From NCBI RefSeq assembly GCF_000381025.1, contig NZ_KB905827.1, forward strand, positions 61,596-125,595: a stretch of 64,000 bases of DNA, read 5' to 3'. Both the position numbers and the translations under genes were made by a program. The notes beneath the pieces are model-generated. The model saw only the letters and a list, made by a program, of their open reading frames with translations. It was not told the origin of the DNA and searched no databases. This document shows positions 60,299 to 64,000 of the stretch, piece by piece. Position 1 is the stretch's first letter. Each line of letters opens with the position of its first letter. Source of the stretch: Streptomyces sulphureus DSM 40104. GTDB lineage: Bacteria > Actinomycetota > Actinomycetes > Streptomycetales > Streptomycetaceae.

Positions 60299-61558
60299 TT
60301 ACTGACCCGCAACTGCCGGATCCGTCGGCTCGTTCCCCACGGCCTCCTCCGGCTCCTGTTGCCGGACTTTGTCGAGCTGGCGCAGTGCCGGGAGGGCCAG
60401 CACCGAGACGGCGACGACGGCCCAGCCGAGCCCGAGGAGCGCACCGGTCTGGCGCAGCCCGCCCCACTCGATCAGGAGGCTGGCGCCGAGGGTGCCGAGC
60501 GGGATCGCCGTCATGGAGACCGCGTTCTGAAGCCCCAGGACCCGACCTCGCACGCTCTCCGGAATCCGGTCCGTGACCAGGACGAGGCAGAGGGCGGGCA
60601 GTGGCCCTGCACCGATTCCTGCGACTACGGCCGCCCCCAGCAGAATCGGAATCGGCGGGAGCAGGGCGAGCCCCACGATGCCCGCTGTGGAGAGGAGTTG
60701 GGCGACGACGAAGACCGCGCGCCGCGACAGGCGCGCACCGATGGCGGCGTACAGACCGGAACCGACGATGCCGCCCACCGCGAGGAAGGAGATCACCAGA
60801 CCGAAGCCGCCGGGCGAATCCTTGCCCACGAGGTACACGGGCAGGACGAGGTTCTGCAACGGCGCGAGGATGGCGGCGCTCCCCGCGGAGACGAAGGTGA
60901 CCGCGGTGACGACGCGGTCGTGCCGCAGCACGGAGAACCCGCGGGCGATGTCGGCCTTCAGCCCGCCACCCTCGGAAGCGGGCGCGGACGCGGACCGCGC
61001 TCCGACCGTCCTGGGAAGACTCAGCGTGACGAGGGCCGCGGCGGCGGAGCATCCCGAGGTGATCCACAGCACCGTGGCCGGGTCGACGAGGACGATGAGC
61101 CCGCCCGCCACCGCAGGACCGACGACCACCACCACGCCGCCGACGCTCTCCCTGAGCCCGGCCAGCCGCTCGATGCCGACCCTGGAGGCGGCCGCGAGGT
61201 CGGGCGCCAACGTCTCCCGGGCCGTCATTCCCGGCACGTCGAAGAGCGCCCCGGCGACTCCCAGGACGACGAACCACACAACCGTCAGACCGGAGAAGTG
61301 GTCGATGATCGGCAGCGCGGCCACGCAGGCGGCGGAGGCGAAGTCCGCGCCCACCGAGAGGCGTCGGCGGCCGACGCGGTCGATGAGCACCCCTCCGGCC
61401 ACGGCGGACACCAGCATGGGGAGCGCGCTCGCCGCGGCGACGAGGCCGACCGCTGCCGCGTCGCCGGTCCGCAGATAGACCAGCCACGGAAGGGCAATGG
61501 TCGCCACGGTGTTTCCGAGCAGGGACAACCCGTGGGAAAGAAGGTATCGGGTCAGCAT
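60299..61558 (-). CDS. MFS exporter, MefA/Tet-like (419 aa)
   Basis: About twelve hydrophobic segments are present, with the motif-A loop LIDRVGRRRLSVGADF and LQNLVLPVYLVGKDSPGG in the middle, typical of the MFS_3 (DHA3) exporters that include macrolide transporters. The C-terminal tail is acidic. It lies downstream of the LCM-type methyltransferase gene on the same strand, 260 bp apart, so co-transcription is uncertain. The substrate is unknown. Confidence 0.83.
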   Translation of the reverse strand: MLTRYLLSHGLSLLGNTVATIALPWLVYLRTGDAAAVGLVAAASALPMLVSAVAGGVLIDRVGRRRLSVGADFASAACVAALPIIDHFSGLTVVWFVVLGVAGALFDVPGMTARETLAPDLAAASRVGIERLAGLRESVGGVVVVVGPAVAGGLIVLVDPATVLWITSGCSAAAALVTLSLPRTVGARSASAPASEGGGLKADIARGFSVLRHDRVVTAVTFVSAGSAAILAPLQNLVLPVYLVGKDSPGGFGLVISFLAVGGIVGSGLYAAIGARLSRRAVFVVAQLLSTAGIVGLALLPPIPILLGAAVVAGIGAGPLPALCLVLVTDRIPESVRGRVLGLQNAVSMTAIPLGTLGASLLIEWGGLRQTGALLGLGWAVVAVSVLALPALRQLDKVRQQEPEEAVGNEPTDPAVAGQ

Positions 61559-61818
61559 CGGCTCAGTATGGCACCGCCGTACCGGGATAACAGCGAAATT
61601 TTCGGCGTCATCGCTGCATTCCGCGAGGGACCGTATGGGTGTGGCACTCCCGCTGTCGCTTTACGAGTTGACGCACCCCGAAAAGGCGAGACCGTTCGCT
61701 CGTAATCGCGTTCCTTGCAGGTACTTCTGTTCAACCTTCTTTCGAATCTGTTCAGTTGGGAGCGGGAGCGCAGGGTGGTGAGCATCTATGCCCTTCTTAA
61801 AGCCGATTCCTTCTTCGG

Positions 61819-62649
61819 TCAGCCGAAGGCGTATCGGGAAAGGTGACCGACCCGCCCCAACACGGGCAACCGGGCGAGCACTTCGGCATCGACCCTCATC
61901 CGTGTGCGAAGGGCGAACGGCAGCCTCCGGAAGTCGGCGGGGTCGGCCGTGTGGTAAGCCTTGACCGACTTCACCAGTCGGAGCCCTGGGACCTCGCGCT
62001 CCAACTCCCGCGGATGGTCCACGCCCCAGGCCAACCTCGCGCCGGTCTTGCGGAAGAGCGCCATGGAGCGCGTGGACCGCACGGCGTACCTGGCGTAGGT
62101 GTCGAAGACGGCCTCGCCCTCGGAGAAGTGCTCCACGAGAGCGCGCAGCATGCGCGGGCCCTCGTCCGCCGCCAGGTACATGGTGAGGCCCTCGGCGATC
62201 ACGAGGACCGGGAGGTCCGTGGGGACTTCGGCGAGCCAGTCGGTCTCCGTCACCGACGCGGCGATCGTCCGGTGGTCGCTCCGCGGGGAGAAGAGCTGCT
62301 CGCGCACCTCGATGACCTCGGGCTGGTCCACGTCGAACCAGCGCACTCCGGGTCCCCGCTCGACGCGATCGACCCGGTTGTCGAGGCCGCAACCCAGGTG
62401 CAGCACGGTGGAGTTCGGGTGCGCGGTCAGGAACTCGCGGGTGCGGCGGTCGAAGAACCGGGCACGCAGGGCGACTCCGACCGCGTTGGACGGCCGCATC
62501 CCCAGGGCGCCGAAGTCGTATTCGATCTTCTGCACCAGTTCCGGCGCCGTCGAGTCGGCGAGCATCGGGTGCGGCGAACTCGCGTCCAGCGCGCGGGCGT
62601 AGAGGGGTGCGAGGAGGGTCGCGGCGGCACCGGTCAGCGGGACCTTCAT
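61819..62649 (-). CDS. LCM/TcmP-family O-methyltransferase (276 aa)
   Basis: The SAM motif is VLHLGCGLDNRVDRV and the acidic motif is WFDVDQPEVIEVREQLF, both hallmarks of the leucine carboxyl methyltransferase/TcmP family, with LVIAEGLTMYL following. Members methylate carboxyl or hydroxyl groups of small molecules, including polyketides and peptides. The ATG overlaps the stop of a 27-aa upstream frame. It is near a radical SAM peptide-modifying gene on the opposite strand, but a link is only a guess. Confidence 0.85.
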   Translation of the reverse strand: MKVPLTGAAATLLAPLYARALDASSPHPMLADSTAPELVQKIEYDFGALGMRPSNAVGVALRARFFDRRTREFLTAHPNSTVLHLGCGLDNRVDRVERGPGVRWFDVDQPEVIEVREQLFSPRSDHRTIAASVTETDWLAEVPTDLPVLVIAEGLTMYLAADEGPRMLRALVEHFSEGEAVFDTYARYAVRSTRSMALFRKTGARLAWGVDHPRELEREVPGLRLVKSVKAYHTADPADFRRLPFALRTRMRVDAEVLARLPVLGRVGHLSRYAFG

Positions 62650-62729
62650 ACCCGGCTCCGGTGCCCGGCGCCGTCGACCGTGTGCAGGTCCTGTTGGGGA
62701 CCGGATACCTCGATGGCCGGGTCAACCAT
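62646..62729 (-). CDS. 27-aa upstream ORF coupled to the LCM methyltransferase
   Basis: ATG 62729, with AAGG upstream, encodes a polar 27-residue peptide (start MVDPAIEVSGPQQ) whose TGA overlaps the methyltransferase ATG as ATGA. It may serve for translational coupling. It has no membrane segment or known motif. Support is positional only. Confidence 0.35.
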   Translation of the reverse strand: MVDPAIEVSGPQQDLHTVDGAGHRSRV

Positions 62730-62948
62730 GGCCTTCGCCTTTCCGTAAGGGCCGACCAAAAGGGAAGCAGTGTACGACTGGAGGATCTGGAAACCGAGAT
62801 CGTCAAGAGATTCCCTGATCCTAGGGGTACCCCTGTTTTCTGCGCAAGGACCGGGTGATCTCCGACCGACTCGTCAACTATTCAGTAACGTGGCGGCCGT
62901 GTAAGAGAGTTGAGTGGCAGTTGTCCTAGGCGCTTGCGATGACCTGCA

Positions 62949-62977
62949 TTGACAATGCCTTCGATCTTCACTAGCTG
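62949..62977 (+). promoter_or_regulatory. Candidate promoter upstream of the radical SAM gene
   Basis: TTGACA (62949-62954) and TAGCTG (62972-62977) are 17 bp apart on the forward strand, in the lower-GC 474-bp gap 62730-63203. A second TTGACA at 63132-63137 lacks a good -10 partner. No firm gene lies in the gap apart from a doubtful frame at 63017. Confidence 0.4.
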
Positions 62978-63016
62978 TGGTTCTCCGGTTTTTATCGATC
63001 TTCACGTTGCGCCCGC

Positions 63017-63199
63017 GTGCCCCCTGCACAATATTCGAACTGCAACGAAAAGTACTGGCCAAGACGGCCGGAACCAGCTCTGCTGTACACGGCTCGAAAA
63101 TTTGATCACCAATTGCCCGACGTATCTGCTCTTGACATGGATAGCCGGCGTTCAGCACTCTGCTTCAGAGTCCTTGCCACCAGCTCTCGGGGGAGATGA
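63017..63199 (+). CDS. Doubtful 60-aa frame just upstream of the radical SAM gene
   Basis: A GTG-started frame ends in TGA five bases before the radical SAM start, the position expected for a precursor peptide. It contains three Cys and many Arg/Tyr. Against it, the codons have low third-position GC, and I see no ribosome site. It could equally be chance; the precursor may lie beyond the right edge. Confidence 0.2.
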   Translation: MPPAQYSNCNEKYWPRRPEPALLYTARKFDHQLPDVSALDMDSRRSALCFRVLATSSRGR

Positions 63200-63203
63200 T
63201 TCC

Positions 63204-64000
63204 GTGGGCAACGGCCGTAGTGCCACGCTGGTTTCGATGCCGTGGAACAGTGTGGTGCGTCCGTCGATTCAGGTGGGCACGCTGCGTGCGGTGGCCGAAG
63301 AGGAAGGCTGGCAGGTCACCTCCGAATACGCCTATCTCAGTTTCTACGGCCTGGGCAGGGAGATGCTCGGGTTCAGCGAGAGCGAGTGGGCCGACGCCTA
63401 CGAAACGATCTCGGAAAAGCTTTACCACATGGCGGTCGGCGACTGGATATTCGCGCGCCGCCACGGCGAATCCCAGCAACGCGACCGGTACTTCGCCGAG
63501 TTGCGCGAGATGCGGGTCGACGACGAAACGATAGCGCTGATCGATTCGTTGCGCCCGGTCGCCGAGCGGCATGTGGAGGAGACCGCGGCGGCCCTGCTCG
63601 CATCCGATCCCGATGTCATCGGATTCACTTCGATGTTCAGCCAGAACGGGCCGACGCTCGCGGTCGCCGAGCGTCTGCGTGCGGAGGGCTATCCGGGCGT
63701 GATCGTGCTGGGGGGCAGCAACTGCGAGGGCTCGATGGGGCGGGCGCTCCTGGAGAACTACCCCGCGGTGGAGGCGGTGGTCGACGGTCCGGGTGAGGAT
63801 GCGTTCGTGGCGCTGTTGCGGCAGGTGGCGGCCGGCGGCCCCGTCAGGTCGCAGGGGCGGCTGCTCACCCGCCGTCCGGCAGGGGGAGCGGATGCAGCCG
63901 AGAGCGGCACGGGGATCTCGCTTACCGGGCTCAGCGTTCCCACGCCCAACTACGACGGATACTTCGAGCAGTTGCATGCGGCGGGTTTGGAGGGTCTGGA
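63204..64000 (+). CDS. RiPP maturation radical SAM C-methyltransferase, N-terminal part (partial)
   Basis: GTG 63204, with GGGGGAG upstream, opens a frame that runs off the right edge (265 codons seen). The start LVSMPWNSVVRPSIQVGTLR, then a Rossmann-like B12-binding domain (VIGFTSMFSQNGPTLAVAER, VIVLGGSNCEGSMG, DGPGEDAF), is that of the RiPP maturation radical SAM protein 1 family. The CxxxCxxC radical SAM motif must lie beyond 64000. Such enzymes C-methylate or otherwise modify ribosomal peptides with cobalamin and SAM. Confidence 0.85.
   Translation, partial: MGNGRSATLVSMPWNSVVRPSIQVGTLRAVAEEEGWQVTSEYAYLSFYGLGREMLGFSESEWADAYETISEKLYHMAVGDWIFARRHGESQQRDRYFAELREMRVDDETIALIDSLRPVAERHVEETAAALLASDPDVIGFTSMFSQNGPTLAVAERLRAEGYPGVIVLGGSNCEGSMGRALLENYPAVEAVVDGPGEDAFVALLRQVAAGGPVRSQGRLLTRRPAGGADAAESGTGISLTGLSVPTPNYDGYFEQLHAAGLEGL

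Noticed and set aside
62874..63158. A reverse 94-residue frame in the gap before the radical SAM gene
   Set aside because: Codon use is atypical, there is no ribosome site and no recognisable motif.

Overview
The window is high-GC actinobacterial DNA, almost certainly from a Streptomyces chromosome. The signs are strong GC bias at third codon positions, frequent GTG starts, ATGA/GTGA gene overlaps, an XRE-DUF397 pair, a conservon (cvn) operon, a SigK/RskA pair and an ATP-grasp peptide locus of the SAV_5884 type. No rRNA, tRNA, insertion sequence, prophage or intact CRISPR array was seen.

Region 1 (1-4.9 kb) is accessory. A minus-strand XRE/DUF5753 regulator and DUF397 partner diverge from four tiny genes (DUF7848 protein, one-helix membrane protein, Cys/His-rich peptide, 73-aa protein) that end in a perfect hairpin. 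A three-gene graspetide cluster follows: precursor, ATP-grasp ligase and a PIMT-like methyltransferase, the combination known to give aspartimidylated graspetides. The same four-gene cassette recurs at 27.5-28.3 kb with the same terminator; there the DUF7848 gene is internally deleted. That second copy diverges from a DUF5919 regulator and a Nudix hydrolase.

Region 2 (5-26 kb) is mostly ordinary metabolism and regulation: a formate dehydrogenase-like enzyme, a sugar acetyltransferase/TetR pair facing an MFS transporter across palindromic DNA, thiI, an FAD monooxygenase, a coupled CPBP protease/two-component operon, PadR, fadH, an aromatic-acid exporter homologue, a methyltransferase, a beta-carbonic anhydrase with a SulP transporter (a probable bicarbonate module), and sigma factor/anti-sigma genes.

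Region 3 (28-40.2 kb) holds a dienelactone-hydrolase homologue lacking its nucleophile, a D,D-carboxypeptidase, a gene-free 1 kb stretch, an acyl-CoA ligase, two secreted proteins (one a PI-PLC) and a homogentisate operon (hmgA, unknown gene, fahA) facing an IclR gene across a dyad operator. A truncated PaaI thioesterase lies at its end.

Region 4 (40.5-62.6 kb) holds the conservon cvnABCD with a P450, a Cmx-type exporter, an OFA-family MFS protein with its small subunit, a Baeyer-Villiger monooxygenase/hydrolase/SDR operon behind a perfect 11+4+11 operator, a 26-aa membrane peptide, MerR, a lipoprotein, exonuclease III, an MFS exporter and an LCM-type methyltransferase. The right edge enters a second RiPP locus: the N-terminal B12-binding part of a radical SAM C-methyltransferase.

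All functions are read by eye from motifs; no database search was run.
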